Positions 47,137 through 57,883 are shown, numbered from the stretch's first letter. The stretch is 64,000 nt of DNA from Enterobacteriaceae endosymbiont of Donacia dentata (GCF_012570745.1 NZ_CP046212.1:64118-128117); one strand, 5' to 3'. Numbers and translations are program-made. Notes: generated from the letters alone by a model not told the origin.

Positions 47137-47754
47137 TTAACTATTTCTTTTTTTTAGAATTTCTATAATATTATTTAAATTAATATTTTTAAATTTTAAA
47201 AGTATAATTAAATGATAGATTAAATCTGCTGTTTCTTCAATAAAATCTGTTTTATTATCATAATTTGCAGCTATAATAGTTTCTATAGCTTCTTCTCCTA
47301 CTTTTTGTGATATTCTTTTTAAACCACTTTGATATAATTTATAAGTATACGAAAAAGGTTTCATATTATCCTTTTCTTTTTTTTTATCTAGATATTTTTC
47401 TAATAAATATAAAAAAGTAAAATTTGATGTAAATTTTTTAAAACAACTATATTCATTTAAATGACATGTTTTATTAATTGATTCTACTAAAATGAGTAAA
47501 GTATCTTTATCACAATCTGTAGTAATATTTTTTAAAATTAAAAAATTACCTGTTGTTTCTCCTTTTGTCCATATTTTTTTTTTAGTTCGAGAAAAAAATG
47601 TAACTTTTTTTGTATTTAAAGTTATTTTTAAAGATTCCTTATTCATATAAGCATGCATAAGAATTTGTCCAGAAATTTTATGTTGTATAATAGTAGGTAT
47701 TAATCCATTAGTTTTTATCCAATTTAAATTATCTACAAAATCTTTTTTTAACAT
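47137..47754 (-). CDS. hisI: Bifunctional phosphoribosyl-AMP cyclohydrolase / phosphoribosyl-ATP pyrophosphatase
   Basis: Steps 2 and 3 of histidine synthesis in one 205-residue protein. The N-terminal HisI domain has [36 protein letters not shown] signatures with zinc-binding Cys in DCDKDTLL and CHLNEYSCF. The C-terminal HisE domain has [23 protein letters not shown] and [14 protein letters not shown]. It is the last gene of the operon and overlaps hisF by seven bases. The 94 bases after it, facing hslU, contain only a 14-base AGATTA/TAATCT palindrome near 47104. Confidence 0.96.
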   Translation of the reverse strand: MLKKDFVDNLNWIKTNGLIPTIIQHKISGQILMHAYMNKESLKITLNTKKVTFFSRTKKKIWTKGETTGNFLILKNITTDCDKDTLLILVESINKTCHLNEYSCFKKFTSNFTFLYLLEKYLDKKKEKDNMKPFSYTYKLYQSGLKRISQKVGEEAIETIIAANYDNKTDFIEETADLIYHLIILLKFKNINLNNIIEILKKRNS

Positions 47755-48527
47755 ATTCTTACCTCTATATTTTTTTTGTATAAAAATTGTTTTAATACTT
47801 GAATATTAATAATATTTTTATGAAAAACCGATGCTGCTAAAGCGCCATCTACATTAATTTTTTTATTAAAAACATTATAAAAATCTTTTTTAGAACCTGC
47901 TCCTCCAGAAGCAATTAAAGGAATTTTACAAATTTTTCTTATTTTTTTTAATTGTTTTAAATCATAACCATTACATAATCCATCCTGATTCATCATATTC
48001 AATACTATTTCACCTGCTCCCAAATCTTGTACTTTTTTAATCCATTCAATTGTTTCCCAATTAGTTATTTCAGTATATTTTATATTACCAGTATATTTGT
48101 AAACATAATATTTTTTTGTTACACTATTATAATAAGAATCAACACCCACTACAACACACTGTGTACCAAAATATTTTGATAATTTTGTAATTAAAGAAGG
48201 ATTATTTAATGCAGGAGAATTTATAGATATTTTTTCAGCTCCTAAATGTAATATTTGTGCAGCATCACTTATTGATTGTATTCCTCCTGCTACACAAAAA
48301 GGGATATTAATTAAATTAGATATTTGAGATATCCATTTTTTATTAACTAATCTATTATCAATTGATGCTGTAATATCATAAAATATTAATTCATCTGCTC
48401 CTTCTTTATCATATTTAGAAGCTAATGATAAAATATCTCCTATAATTTGATGATTCTTAAATTGTTTACCTTTTACCACTTTATTTTCATAAACATCTAA
48501 ACAAGGAATTATTCTTTTTGCCAACAT
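47748..48527 (-). CDS. hisF: Imidazole glycerol phosphate synthase, cyclase subunit
   Basis: With HisH it converts PRFAR to imidazole glycerol phosphate and AICAR. The 259 residues form a TIM barrel: [16 protein letters not shown] with catalytic Asp11, [29 protein letters not shown] near the second Asp, and [15 protein letters not shown]. It overlaps hisA by 19 bases. The AICAR by-product may feed purine synthesis if those genes exist elsewhere. Confidence 0.96.
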   Translation of the reverse strand: MLAKRIIPCLDVYENKVVKGKQFKNHQIIGDILSLASKYDKEGADELIFYDITASIDNRLVNKKWISQISNLINIPFCVAGGIQSISDAAQILHLGAEKISINSPALNNPSLITKLSKYFGTQCVVVGVDSYYNSVTKKYYVYKYTGNIKYTEITNWETIEWIKKVQDLGAGEIVLNMMNQDGLCNGYDLKQLKKIRKICKIPLIASGGAGSKKDFYNVFNKKINVDGALAASVFHKNIINIQVLKQFLYKKNIEVRIC

Positions 48528-49249
48528 AAATTAGCCTCTTTGAAAGAAAATATTTTTTCTAAAAAAGCTCTTCCAATGATTATATCTTTTACTCCACTTT
48601 TTTTTAAGTTTTTAATATCTTTCAAAGTAGAAACACCTCCTGATGCTTGAAAAAATACTTCTGGGTATTTTTTTACAATTTCAGTATAAAGATTTATATT
48701 TGGTCCTAATAATGTACCATCTTTAGAAATATCTGTACATAAAACATATTTTAAACCTATATTTAAAAATTGTTCTATAATATCTTCAAAAATAATATTA
48801 CTTTTATTTTGCCATCCATTAATAAAAACTATTTTTTTATGATTTTTATCAAATTTAATATCCAATGCTAGAATTAAGGAGTATGGATTATATAATTTAA
48901 ACCATTTTTTAACATTATCAAGATTTTTTATAATTGAAGAACCTAATATAACTTGTGCATTAGGTATTAAATTAAAAATAAAATCTATATCTGTTTGAGT
49001 TCTAATACCTCCTCCTATTTGTATAGAAATAAAATTAATTTTAGATAATTCTTTTAATAAAAATATTTGTTTTTTACTAGGATCTTTTGCACCATCTAAA
49101 TCTATTAGATGTATTTTTTTAGCTCCTTGTTCTAAATATTTTTTAATATAAAAAAAAGGTTTGTGTAAATATTTACGTTTAACATTAAACTTACCCTGAT
49201 GTAATCTAACAACTTGTCCTTTTATTAAATCAATAGCTGGAATAATCAT
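48509..49249 (-). CDS. hisA: ProFAR isomerase
   Basis: Isomerises ProFAR to PRFAR. The 246-residue TIM barrel begins [19 protein letters not shown] with catalytic Asp8, and has [29 protein letters not shown] with the second Asp, [14 protein letters not shown] and [12 protein letters not shown]. It lies nine bases after hisH and overlaps hisF. Confidence 0.96.
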   Translation of the reverse strand: MIIPAIDLIKGQVVRLHQGKFNVKRKYLHKPFFYIKKYLEQGAKKIHLIDLDGAKDPSKKQIFLLKELSKINFISIQIGGGIRTQTDIDFIFNLIPNAQVILGSSIIKNLDNVKKWFKLYNPYSLILALDIKFDKNHKKIVFINGWQNKSNIIFEDIIEQFLNIGLKYVLCTDISKDGTLLGPNINLYTEIVKKYPEVFFQASGGVSTLKDIKNLKKSGVKDIIIGRAFLEKIFSFKEANLCWQKE

Positions 49250-49258
49250 TTTTTTGTT

Positions 49259-49849
49259 TTATATTTTTAAAAAATTTTTAATTAATTGAATACCATTATT
49301 TCCTGATTTTTCTGGATGAAATTGCACTCCAAAAAAATTATCTTTTTGTATAGCAGAACTAAATAAATTTTCGTAATTTGTTTCAGCTATAGTATAATTA
49401 TTTAAATGAATATTATAACTATGAGAAAAATAGAAATAAGATCCTGTATATATATTATGAAATAATGGAGATTTTTTTGTAATATTTACTTTATTCCATC
49501 CCATATGAGGAATAGGAACATTTTTATTATTCATTAAATATGTTGAATAATTTAAAATTCCTAAAGTATTTATTCCTTCATTTTCTTCACTATGTTTTCC
49601 TAAAATTTGCATTCCTAAACATATTCCTAAAATATCTTTTTTACAATTTTTAATTAATTTTAATAAATTATCATTTTTTAATTTTTTTATTGCAGAATAT
49701 GCTGAACCTACTCCTGGTAAAAAAATTTTATCAGCATTTAAAATTAAATTTTTATCATTTGTAATTTGAGATCTAAATCCTATTTTTTCAATAGTAGATT
49801 GTAAAGAGTAAAAATTACCACAAGATGTATCTAAAATAACAATATTCAA
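49259..49849 (-). CDS. hisH: Imidazole glycerol phosphate synthase, glutaminase subunit
   Basis: Supplies ammonia to HisF. The 196 residues carry the glutaminase triad: nucleophile Cys in ILGICLGMQILGKHSEE, and His and Glu in FGVQFHPEKSG. The oxyanion strand region LPGVGSAYSAIKKL is also present. Its ATG overlaps the hisB stop by four bases. Confidence 0.96.
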   Translation of the reverse strand: MNIVILDTSCGNFYSLQSTIEKIGFRSQITNDKNLILNADKIFLPGVGSAYSAIKKLKNDNLLKLIKNCKKDILGICLGMQILGKHSEENEGINTLGILNYSTYLMNNKNVPIPHMGWNKVNITKKSPLFHNIYTGSYFYFSHSYNIHLNNYTIAETNYENLFSSAIQKDNFFGVQFHPEKSGNNGIQLIKNFLKI

Positions 49850-50913
49850 TTTAATACTCCTTTTGAACTGGGAATAATATTATTTACAATTTTTATTGCT
49901 TGCTTTAAAGTACATCCGAAGGATTTAAATAAACTTTCAATCTTATGATGGTCATTTTCTCCATTAACTTTTAAATATATATTACATGACATAGAATATG
50001 ATAAAGAATAAAAAAAATGTTTAACCATTTCAGTACTTAAATCACCAATTTTTTGATATTTAAATTTAGCATAATATTGTAAATATGGTCTACCTGATAA
50101 ATCTATTGCACATTTTGCTAGTGATTCATCCATTGGTAATAAAAATCCAAACCTATTAATTCCCTTTTTATTACCAATAGCTTTTGATAAAGCTTTTCCT
50201 AATGAAATTGCAATATCTTCTATTGTGTGATGATCATCAATTTTTAAATCTCCTTTACTAGAAATATTTAAAATAAATCCTCCATGTATTGCTATTTGTT
50301 CTAACATATGATTTAAAAAATTAATCCCTGTATTAATTATACTTTTTCCTTTTTTATCTAAAAATAATTCTACATATATTTTTGTTTCTTTTGTTACTCT
50401 TTTTATTATAGCATATCTTTTAAATGGTGTTAGTTTACTTAAAATATTTAACCAATTACATTTTTTTTTATTATATAAAATACCATTAATGCCAATATTA
50501 TTTGCTAATTCTAAATCTGTTAAACGATCACCTATAACATAACTATTTTTTTTATCTAAATTATTATTTAAATAAGATTTTAACATTGTTGTATTTGGTT
50601 TTCTGCATATACAATTATTATATGAAAAATGTGGACATATAAAAATATCTTCAAATTTTATATCTTGAGATTTAAAAATATTAAGCATAAAATTATGTGG
50701 TATATTAAAATTTTTATAAGGAAAAGATTTAGTACCTAAACCATCTTGGTTTGTAATAATTACAAATAAGTAAGATAATTTTTTTAGTTTTGATAAAACA
50801 GTAATAACATGTTTTTCAAAAAAAAGTTTATTTATATGATCAATTTGATAATTATCTTTAGGTTCAGATATTAATGTACCATCTCTATCTATAAAAAGTA
50901 TTTTTTTTAACAT
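49846..50913 (-). CDS. hisB: Bifunctional histidinol-phosphatase / imidazoleglycerol-phosphate dehydratase
   Basis: A 355-residue fusion as in enterobacteria. The N-terminal HAD phosphatase has FIDRDGTLISEP (nucleophile Asp), VITNQDGLG and the zinc-binding CPHFSYNNCICRKP. The C-terminal dehydratase has GINFLNHMLEQIAIHGGF, DDHHTIEDIAISLG, and NGENDHHKIESLFK metal-binding His clusters. It sits between the hisD-hisC fusion (35 bases upstream) and hisH. Confidence 0.97.
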   Translation of the reverse strand: MLKKILFIDRDGTLISEPKDNYQIDHINKLFFEKHVITVLSKLKKLSYLFVIITNQDGLGTKSFPYKNFNIPHNFMLNIFKSQDIKFEDIFICPHFSYNNCICRKPNTTMLKSYLNNNLDKKNSYVIGDRLTDLELANNIGINGILYNKKKCNWLNILSKLTPFKRYAIIKRVTKETKIYVELFLDKKGKSIINTGINFLNHMLEQIAIHGGFILNISSKGDLKIDDHHTIEDIAISLGKALSKAIGNKKGINRFGFLLPMDESLAKCAIDLSGRPYLQYYAKFKYQKIGDLSTEMVKHFFYSLSYSMSCNIYLKVNGENDHHKIESLFKSFGCTLKQAIKIVNNIIPSSKGVLN

Positions 50914-50948
50914 ATATAAAATTCTATTTATAATAATAATTAATTATC

Positions 50949-53357
50949 TTAACAAGATAATTTTTTTAATTCAAAAATTAATTTTTTACATTCATTAAAT
51001 GTTCCTATTGTAATTCTTAAACAATTTTTTAATCTATTTTCATGATTTTGATTTCTAACAATTATTTTCTTTTTATATAATTCTTTAAAAATATAATGAG
51101 AATTAAAAAATTTTATTAAAACAAAATTTGTTTCACTATAAAATATTTTTTTTATAATTTTATAATTTTTTAAATTATTAATTAACCATTTTTTATTATT
51201 AATAATTTTTTTTACATTATTTTTCATAATAATTAAATTTTTAGGATATAGAGCTTGTATAGCTATATCTATTACAGGATTAGGTATTGGATAAGGAGCA
51301 ATAACTTTTTGTAAAATATTAATGATTTTACTATTAGTTAATATAAAACCACAACGTAAACCAGCTAATCCAAAAGCTTTTGATAAAGTTCTTAATATAA
51401 TTAAATTATGATATTTATCTATTAAATTAACTAAAGTTTTATTTATACAAAATTCAATATATGCTTCATCAATTACAATAATTATTTTATTTTTAACTAA
51501 CTCTAAGAGTTTTATTATATTATTTTTATTTATACAATTACCTGTAGGATTATTAGGATGACAAATAAATATTATTTTAATATTATAAAGATTTTTTTTA
51601 ATAAAATTAATATTTAATTCCCAATTATTTAAACTATTAATCATAATATATTTAATATTAAGTATTTCAGCATTAACACGATACATATCATATGTTGGAG
51701 GACAAAATAAAATTTTTTCTTTTACAGGATCACAAAATGTACGCATAATTATATCTATACCCTCATCAGCTCCTCTAGTAACTAAAATATTTTTATAATT
51801 TAAATTTACATATTTACTATAAAAATTAATCAGTTCTCGAGATTGTGGTTCTGGATATTTATTAAATGTTTTTTTATTTAAAGAAAAAAGAGAAATAATA
51901 GGAGACTCATTTGCATTTAATAAAATTGTATTATTATTAATATTATTATGTAATAATCTTGCTGATTTGTATGGTTTAAGACTAAAAATATTTTTTCTAA
52001 CCATATTATTTATATTAATATTTTTAATATTTAATAAATTTTTATTAATAAAATTTTTTCTTATAGTAATAGCGTTACTGTGACCTAATAAATTTTCTGA
52101 TTTTGACATAATTTCTACTGTATTAGAAATATTTAATAATCCTTTTTTTGTTAATTTTTGTACAGACATTTTTTTTTGGAAATCATATACTCCTAAACAA
52201 GAATAAGTTAATGCATGTCCATAAGTCGGTAAAACATGATTTGTTCCTGATGCATAATCTCCAGCAGATTCAGGAGACCAATTACCTAAAAAAATTGATC
52301 CAGCATTGATAATCTTAGGTAAAATTTGACGATAATTTTTACATTGAATTATAAGATGTTCAGGAGCATATTTATTTACTATTTTAATACATTCTTCCAT
52401 ATTTTTGACTATGATAATATAACTTTTACTAAGAGATTTTTTTGCTATTTTTTTTTTAGGTAATTTTTCTAATTTTTTATAAAGTTTGTTTTGAACTAAT
52501 TTTGCTATTTTTTCTTCAGTAGTAAGTAAAAATACTTGTGAATCAATTCCGTGTTCTGCTTGTGATAATAAATCAGCTATAATAAAATTATAGTTTGCTG
52601 ATTTATCTGCTAAAATCATTAATTCTGATGGACCAGCAGGCATATCTATAGAAACATTTTTATCAAAAATTTCATTTTGATTAGTAATTTGTCTTTTAGC
52701 CTCTGTAACAAAAAAGTTTCCTGGACCAAAAATTTTATTTACTTTATTAATAGATTCAGTACCAAAAGCCATCGCAGCTATAGCATGAGCTCCCCCTATT
52801 TGAAAAATATTTTTTATATTACATAAATATGCAGAAAATAAAATTTCATTAGATATAGGAGGAGGAGAACATAATATAATATTTGGACATAATGCTAATT
52901 TTGCAGGAATTCCTAACATTAATACAGTAGAAAAAAGTGATGATGTACCTCCGGGTATATATAATCCTACTTTAGATATAGGTCGATAAATTTGATGACA
53001 AAATACACCAGGTATAATTTTAATTATTTTTTTTCTTAGTAATTGAGATTTATGAAATTTATGTATATTATTATATGCTTGTTGTATAGCATTTTTAATA
53101 TCTTTTTTTAAAAAAAATTTTGAATTATTTATTTTTTCTTTATTTATTTTTAATTCATTAGTTTGAATTTTATCAAATAATAAATTATATTTTTTTAAAG
53201 CAGTATCACCTTTTTTTTTAACTTGATTTAAAATTTCTGTTACATTATGTTTAATTTTTTTATCAATTGAAAATATTGGTCTAGATAGTATTTGTTTTTT
53301 TTGAATTTTATCAGAATTATTCCAGTATATAAGATTATTTATAATAGTCATTTTCAT
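50949..53357 (-). CDS. hisD-hisC: Fused histidinol dehydrogenase - histidinol-phosphate aminotransferase
   Basis: One uninterrupted 802-codon frame. Residues about 1-437 are HisD (oxidises histidinol to histidine): [84 protein letters not shown]. Residues about 450-802 are HisC (PLP aminotransferase): [60 protein letters not shown] with the PLP Lys, and CLRITIGT. The join, around M452 (52004), is Asn/Ile/Lys-rich. In E. coli hisD and hisC are separate genes overlapping by an ATGA. The aminotransferase acts two steps before the dehydrogenase. Confidence 0.95.
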   Translation of the reverse strand: MKMTIINNLIYWNNSDKIQKKQILSRPIFSIDKKIKHNVTEILNQVKKKGDTALKKYNLLFDKIQTNELKINKEKINNSKFFLKKDIKNAIQQAYNNIHKFHKSQLLRKKIIKIIPGVFCHQIYRPISKVGLYIPGGTSSLFSTVLMLGIPAKLALCPNIILCSPPPISNEILFSAYLCNIKNIFQIGGAHAIAAMAFGTESINKVNKIFGPGNFFVTEAKRQITNQNEIFDKNVSIDMPAGPSELMILADKSANYNFIIADLLSQAEHGIDSQVFLLTTEEKIAKLVQNKLYKKLEKLPKKKIAKKSLSKSYIIIVKNMEECIKIVNKYAPEHLIIQCKNYRQILPKIINAGSIFLGNWSPESAGDYASGTNHVLPTYGHALTYSCLGVYDFQKKMSVQKLTKKGLLNISNTVEIMSKSENLLGHSNAITIRKNFINKNLLNIKNININNMVRKNIFSLKPYKSARLLHNNINNNTILLNANESPIISLFSLNKKTFNKYPEPQSRELINFYSKYVNLNYKNILVTRGADEGIDIIMRTFCDPVKEKILFCPPTYDMYRVNAEILNIKYIMINSLNNWELNINFIKKNLYNIKIIFICHPNNPTGNCINKNNIIKLLELVKNKIIIVIDEAYIEFCINKTLVNLIDKYHNLIILRTLSKAFGLAGLRCGFILTNSKIINILQKVIAPYPIPNPVIDIAIQALYPKNLIIMKNNVKKIINNKKWLINNLKNYKIIKKIFYSETNFVLIKFFNSHYIFKELYKKKIIVRNQNHENRLKNCLRITIGTFNECKKLIFELKKLSC

Positions 53358-54253
53358 TCCATAATTTTTTCAATAGGTAAAACTAAGATTGAACTTACTC
53401 CTAATAATTTTAATTTTTCCATTGTTTCCCAAAATAGTGTTTCACTACTTACCATATGCATTGCTACTTTTTGAGTATTACCAATTAATGGTAGAATAGT
53501 AGGATTTTCAGCACCTGGTAATAATGAAATTACCTCTTTTAATTTTTTATTAGGAACATGTAACATTATATATTTTGATTCTCTAGCTTTTATAACTCCT
53601 TTAATTCTAGTTAATAATTTATTTATTAATTTTTGTTTAATTTCTTTAATTTTACCACAACGCTGTATTAAGCATGCTTGAGAATTATAAATAACTTTTA
53701 CTTCTTTTATACCATTTGCTTCTAAAGTAGCTCCAGTAGATACTAAATCACAAATAGCATCCGATAAACCTACTCTTGGTGCTAATTCAACAGATCCATT
53801 TAACATACAAGGTTTAAATATAATATTATGTTTATCAAGATATTTTTTTAGAATATTAGGATAAGATGTTGCAATACAAGAATTTTGTAGAGATTGTAAT
53901 CCTGTATAATTTTTATTAATAGGTATTGCTATTGATAATCTACATATCCCAAAATCTAATTTACGTAAAGTTAAATAATTAGCATTTTCACCTTTTGATA
54001 AACGAGTTAAAACCTCTTCTTCCAAAACATTTTTCCCAATAATTCCTAAATCAACAACTTCTTCCATAATTAATCCTGGAATATCATCATCACGTACTCT
54101 TAAAATATCAATTGGCATATTTTCTGTAAAAGCTATTAAACGTTGTTGCTGAAAATTAATTTTAAGACCACACTTTTTTAATAATTTACTAGATTCTTTA
54201 CTTAAACGACCAGATTTTTGCATAGCTATTCGTAAACGATTATTATCTAGCAT
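53354..54253 (-). CDS. hisG: ATP phosphoribosyltransferase
   Basis: First and normally histidine-inhibited step: ATP plus PRPP. The 299 residues equal the long-form E. coli HisG. Seen are [56 protein letters not shown] [20 protein letters not shown] (PRPP loop), and the C-terminal ACT-like regulatory domain with [12 protein letters not shown] and [25 protein letters not shown] precedes the ATG, and its stop overlaps hisD by four bases. No His-rich leader peptide lies upstream. Confidence 0.97.
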   Translation of the reverse strand: MLDNNRLRIAMQKSGRLSKESSKLLKKCGLKINFQQQRLIAFTENMPIDILRVRDDDIPGLIMEEVVDLGIIGKNVLEEEVLTRLSKGENANYLTLRKLDFGICRLSIAIPINKNYTGLQSLQNSCIATSYPNILKKYLDKHNIIFKPCMLNGSVELAPRVGLSDAICDLVSTGATLEANGIKEVKVIYNSQACLIQRCGKIKEIKQKLINKLLTRIKGVIKARESKYIMLHVPNKKLKEVISLLPGAENPTILPLIGNTQKVAMHMVSSETLFWETMEKLKLLGVSSILVLPIEKIME

Positions 54254-54322
54254 GCTTTATATCCTTTTTTTAGAATAATTTGAAATTCTTATAAAACATT
54301 TTACTTAAAATTAATTTTTATG

Positions 54323-54352
54323 ATTTTAAATAAAATTAAATTATTATTTCAA
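54323..54352 (-). promoter_or_regulatory. Possible promoter of the his operon
   Basis: Read on the minus strand, TTGAAA is followed after 18 bases by TAAAAT, 70 bases upstream of the hisG start. Such boxes occur often by chance in sequence this AT-rich, so support is weak. Confidence 0.2.
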
Positions 54353-54396
54353 CTAAAATAAATTATTTTTATTAAAATAATAAATATTTTTTATTT

Positions 54397-54425
54397 CAAA
54401 ATTATTTAAGTATAAAATAATTTTG
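54397..54425. promoter_or_regulatory. Hairpin between rnhA and hisG
   Basis: CAAAATTATTT and AAATAATTTTG form a perfect 11-base-pair stem around a 7-base loop, 32 bases after the rnhA stop and about 145 bases before hisG. It most likely ends the rnhA transcript. A remnant of the his attenuator is possible, but there is no leader peptide and no strong U run. Confidence 0.4.
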
Positions 54426-54456
54426 ATATTTTTTATATATTAAAATAATTATTTTT

Positions 54457-54921
54457 TTATTTTTTTGTATATCCTAAATCATTATTTATAGGATTTTTTG
54501 CTGAAATACGAGCTAATTTATCGCATTCATTATTCATTTTATGATATGAATGTCCTTTTATCCAATTCCAATTTACATTATGTTTTAATAACACTAAATC
54601 TAATCTTTTCCATAAATCAATATTTTTTACTATCTTTTTTTTATTACGTATCCAATTAAATTTTTTCCAATTATATATCCATTTTGTAATACCTTCTTTT
54701 AAATATCTACTATCAGTAGATATACAAATATTACAACTTTCTTTTAAAGATTCAAATGCTATAATAGAAGCCATTAATTCCATTCTATTATTAGTAGTTA
54801 AAAAAAAACCTTGAGTTAAAATTTTTTCATATTTATTATATTGTAAAATAGCTGCACAACCTCCTGGACCAGGATTATATATACAAGAACCATCTGTAAA
54901 AATATTTATATTTTTATACAT
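54457..54921 (-). CDS. rnhA: Ribonuclease HI
   Basis: Cleaves the RNA strand of RNA-DNA hybrids. The 154 residues (E. coli 155) hold the DEDD set: FTDGSCIYNPGPGG, NNRMELMASI, ISTDSRYLKEGI and NECDKLARISA. It is divergent from dnaQ with a 41-base shared promoter gap, exactly the E. coli rnhA/dnaQ arrangement. Confidence 0.97.
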   Translation of the reverse strand: MYKNINIFTDGSCIYNPGPGGCAAILQYNKYEKILTQGFFLTTNNRMELMASIIAFESLKESCNICISTDSRYLKEGITKWIYNWKKFNWIRNKKKIVKNIDLWKRLDLVLLKHNVNWNWIKGHSYHKMNNECDKLARISAKNPINNDLGYTKK

Positions 54922-54962
54922 ATAACTTCTTTTTAAAAATTTATTTTATTTATATAACAAAT

Positions 54963-55706
54963 ATGAAAAAAATTAATATACGTCAAGTAGTTTTAGATAC
55001 AGAAACTACAGGAATGAATTTTTCTCCTCCTTATTATATAGGTCATCGTATAATAGAAATAGGAATGGTTGAAATTGTTAATCGTAATATTACTAATAAT
55101 AATTTTCATACGTATTTAAATCCTGAACAAAATATAAGTCAAGATGCATTTAATATTCATGGAATTTCTAATGAATTTTTATCTAATAAGCCTATTTTTT
55201 TTGATATTGTAAATAATTTTTTAAATTATATAAAAGGGACAGAATTAATTATTCATAATGCACAATTTGATATTAATTTTTTAAATTATGAATTATCATT
55301 ATTAAAAAATAATTTACCTAAAATTGAAAATATTTGTAAGATAAAAGATACACTTAAAATAGCCAGGAATTTATTTCCAGGAAAAAGAAACTCACTTAAT
55401 TCTTTATGTTCTAGATTTCATATAGACAATAGTAAACGTGATTTACATGGAGCATTATTAGATGCAAAACTTTTAGCAAAAATTTTTTTGTTCATGACTA
55501 CTAAACAAAATACGTTTAAATTAGAACTTTCAAAAAAAATAAATAATAATATTGATATTAAATTACCTTTTTTTTATAAAAAATTAATTAAAAAAAAAAA
55601 TTTAATTATATATGCTTCTGATGAAGAATTAAAATTACATAAATTACAATTAAAATTAATTAAAAAAAAATGTGGATTTTGTTTATGGTCAAAAAAAACA
55701 ACTTAA
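54963..55706 (+). CDS. dnaQ: DNA polymerase III epsilon subunit (proofreading exonuclease)
   Basis: The 247 residues (E. coli 243) contain ExoI QVVLDTETTGMN, ExoII IHNAQFDINFLNYE and ExoIII HGALLDAKLLAKIF with the catalytic His. The C-terminal tail KKKCGFCLWSKK resembles the alpha-subunit-binding end of E. coli epsilon (KKGGSCLW). Proofreading is therefore likely retained. It is followed by tRNA-Asp as in E. coli (aspV). Confidence 0.96.
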   Translation: MKKINIRQVVLDTETTGMNFSPPYYIGHRIIEIGMVEIVNRNITNNNFHTYLNPEQNISQDAFNIHGISNEFLSNKPIFFDIVNNFLNYIKGTELIIHNAQFDINFLNYELSLLKNNLPKIENICKIKDTLKIARNLFPGKRNSLNSLCSRFHIDNSKRDLHGALLDAKLLAKIFLFMTTKQNTFKLELSKKINNNIDIKLPFFYKKLIKKKNLIIYASDEELKLHKLQLKLIKKKCGFCLWSKKTT

Positions 55707-55765
55707 AAATAAATAAAAAAATATTGATTATTAATAATATATAAAATATAATATTAAAATATTAT

Positions 55766-55840
55766 GGTGCGATAGTTCAGTTTGGTTAGAATACCGGCTT
55801 GTCACGCCGGGGGTCACGGGTTCAAGTCCCGTTCGCACCG
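55766..55840 (+). tRNA. aspV: tRNA-Asp (anticodon GUC)
   Basis: Acceptor arms GGTGCGA and TCGCACC pair fully. The anticodon stem CCGGC/GCCGG encloses TTGTCAC (anticodon GUC), the variable loop is GGGTC and the T arm ACGGGTTCAAGTCCCGT. Discriminator is G and CCA is not encoded. It lies 59 bases after dnaQ. Confidence 0.97.
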
Positions 55841-55860
55841 TATTTTAATAAAATATTAGT

Positions 55861-56694
55861 TTAATCATTAATAATCCATAATACACAAGATTTTTTATAT
55901 AACTCTAAATTATTTTTTAAAATATTAATTAAATCTGAGCAAATTTCTTTTTTATTTCTAAAATCATTAATCCAAAAAAAAACAGTAAAATTAATAGAAT
56001 TCTTAGTAATTTCATCAACAATAACATCTATAATAGAATTTTCTATTATTTTACTATTTATCGACATAGTATCTAATATTATTTTTTTTATTATATTAAC
56101 ATCTTCTTGTACTAAATCACGTGAAACACCTAAAGTAATTTTATTACGATATTCATTCGCTTTAGAAAAATTTATTATGTTTTCTGTAAGAATTTTACCA
56201 TTTGGTACAGATATAATACTTCCATCAAATGTCTTAAAAAGAGTACAAAAAATTTCAACATTAGTTATTTTACCAGTAACATTACCTATATTTATATAAT
56301 CTCCTACTTTAAAAATACGAAAAGTAATAATTAATAATCCTGATGCCAAATTTGCTAATGCACTTTGCCAAGCTAAACCCACGACTAGACCTATAGTTCC
56401 AAATGCTGCAAAAATAGATGATGTTTTTAATCCAATACTACTTAATGCGCTAACTATTACGAATATTGTTAAACTATATTTTAAAACGTTAGAAAGAAAA
56501 CCAATTGTTATTGGATCTATATTTCTAATAGTGAAAACATTTTTTATAGTTCTAGTAGCAATTTTTACTCCCCATAATCCAAAAAATAAAATCATACCAG
56601 CTAAAAAAAAATGTTCACCTTGATAAAAAATAAAAACTTTATTATGTATAATCCATGATTTTATGAAATCTAATACACTAGTAAATTTATTCAT
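55861..56694 (-). CDS. mscS: Small-conductance mechanosensitive channel MscS
   Basis: Releases solutes on hypo-osmotic shock. The 277 residues (E. coli 286) have three N-terminal transmembrane segments, the pore-lining TM3 region FGTIGLVVGLAWQSALANLASGLLIITFR, and the cytoplasmic beta domain with GDYINIGNVTGKITNVEIF and VPNGKI. The E. coli TM3 Gly/Ala packing pattern is partly altered (Trp in GLAWQSAL). It is last in the tktA-pgk-fbaA-mscS gene order of E. coli. Retention suggests osmotic variation in the host niche. Confidence 0.94.
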   Translation of the reverse strand: MNKFTSVLDFIKSWIIHNKVFIFYQGEHFFLAGMILFFGLWGVKIATRTIKNVFTIRNIDPITIGFLSNVLKYSLTIFVIVSALSSIGLKTSSIFAAFGTIGLVVGLAWQSALANLASGLLIITFRIFKVGDYINIGNVTGKITNVEIFCTLFKTFDGSIISVPNGKILTENIINFSKANEYRNKITLGVSRDLVQEDVNIIKKIILDTMSINSKIIENSIIDVIVDEITKNSINFTVFFWINDFRNKKEICSDLINILKNNLELYKKSCVLWIIND

Positions 56695-56750
56695 ATTTTA
56701 ATCATCCGTTTTATAAAATAATTTATATTCTTTTTTATAATTAAATTTTT

Positions 56751-57830
56751 TTATAAAGTATTAATTGCATTTAATTTCTTAAAAATTTTTTCTAATTTAT
56801 TTTTTATTGAAATTTGAGATGCTCTAATCCAGGATCTTGGATCATAATATTTTTTATTAGGTTTATTTAAACCATCAGGATTACCCAACTGCTTAGATAA
56901 ATATTGTTTATTTTTTTTAAAATATTCTAATATACCTTTCCATGTTGCCCATTGAATATCTGTATCAATATTCATTTTTATAACACCATATTTTATAGAT
57001 TCTTTAATTTCTACTGATGAAGATCCAGAACCACCATGAAATACAAAATTTATAGGATTTTTTGTAAGATTATGTTTTTTACAAATAAAATTTTGTGAAT
57101 TTTTTAAAATTTTTGGTAGTAATTTAACATTACCTTTTTGATATACTCCATGTACATTTCCAAAAGATGCTGCAATAATAAATTGAGGACTGATTAATTT
57201 TAATTTTTCATAAGCATAGTTAACATCATAAGGATCCGTGTATAATAATTTTTTAGTTAATTTACTATTATCAATACCATCTTCTTCTCCACCTGTACAT
57301 CCTAATTCAATTTCTAATATAATATTCATTTTTGACATTTTTTTTAAATATTTACTACAAATTTGAATATTATCTACAACAGATTCAGTAGATAAATCTA
57401 TCATATGAGAAGAAAATAAAGGTTTTTTGTATTTTAAAAAATATTTTTTATTTTCATTTAATAAATTATCAATCCATGATAATTTATTTTTAGGACAATG
57501 ATCAGTATGTAAAATTACTGGTATACCGTAATATTTAGCAATTTGATGTACATGTTTTGCTCCAGATATTGCTCCAATTACAGAAGCTAATTCAGGATTA
57601 ACATTTTGTAATCCTTTACCTGCAATAAAAGCAGCACCTGCATTAGAAAATTGAATAATAACTGGAGATTTTACTTTAGCTGCAGTCTCTAAAACTATAT
57701 TAATAGAATCAGTACTAATACAATTAATTGCAGGTAATGCAAAATTATGTTTTTTTGCTATTTTAAAAATAGTTTGTATATCATTACCAAAAATAACACC
57801 AGGTTTTACATAATTTAAAATTTTAGACAT
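56751..57830 (-). CDS. fbaA: Class II fructose-bisphosphate aldolase
   Basis: Zinc-dependent aldolase of glycolysis. The 359 residues match E. coli. Motifs: YGIPVILHTDHCPKNKLSWID (Asp and zinc His), LEIELGCTGGEEDGIDNS, the second zinc His in SFGNVHGVYQ, FHGGSGSS with the third, and KMNIDTDIQWATWKG. It follows pgk after 53 bases, as in E. coli. Confidence 0.97.
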   Translation of the reverse strand: MSKILNYVKPGVIFGNDIQTIFKIAKKHNFALPAINCISTDSINIVLETAAKVKSPVIIQFSNAGAAFIAGKGLQNVNPELASVIGAISGAKHVHQIAKYYGIPVILHTDHCPKNKLSWIDNLLNENKKYFLKYKKPLFSSHMIDLSTESVVDNIQICSKYLKKMSKMNIILEIELGCTGGEEDGIDNSKLTKKLLYTDPYDVNYAYEKLKLISPQFIIAASFGNVHGVYQKGNVKLLPKILKNSQNFICKKHNLTKNPINFVFHGGSGSSSVEIKESIKYGVIKMNIDTDIQWATWKGILEYFKKNKQYLSKQLGNPDGLNKPNKKYYDPRSWIRASQISIKNKLEKIFKKLNAINTL

Positions 57831-57883
57831 ATACCTACCTTATTATAAATTTTCATGTATAATTATTATTTTAATTTTTAATT

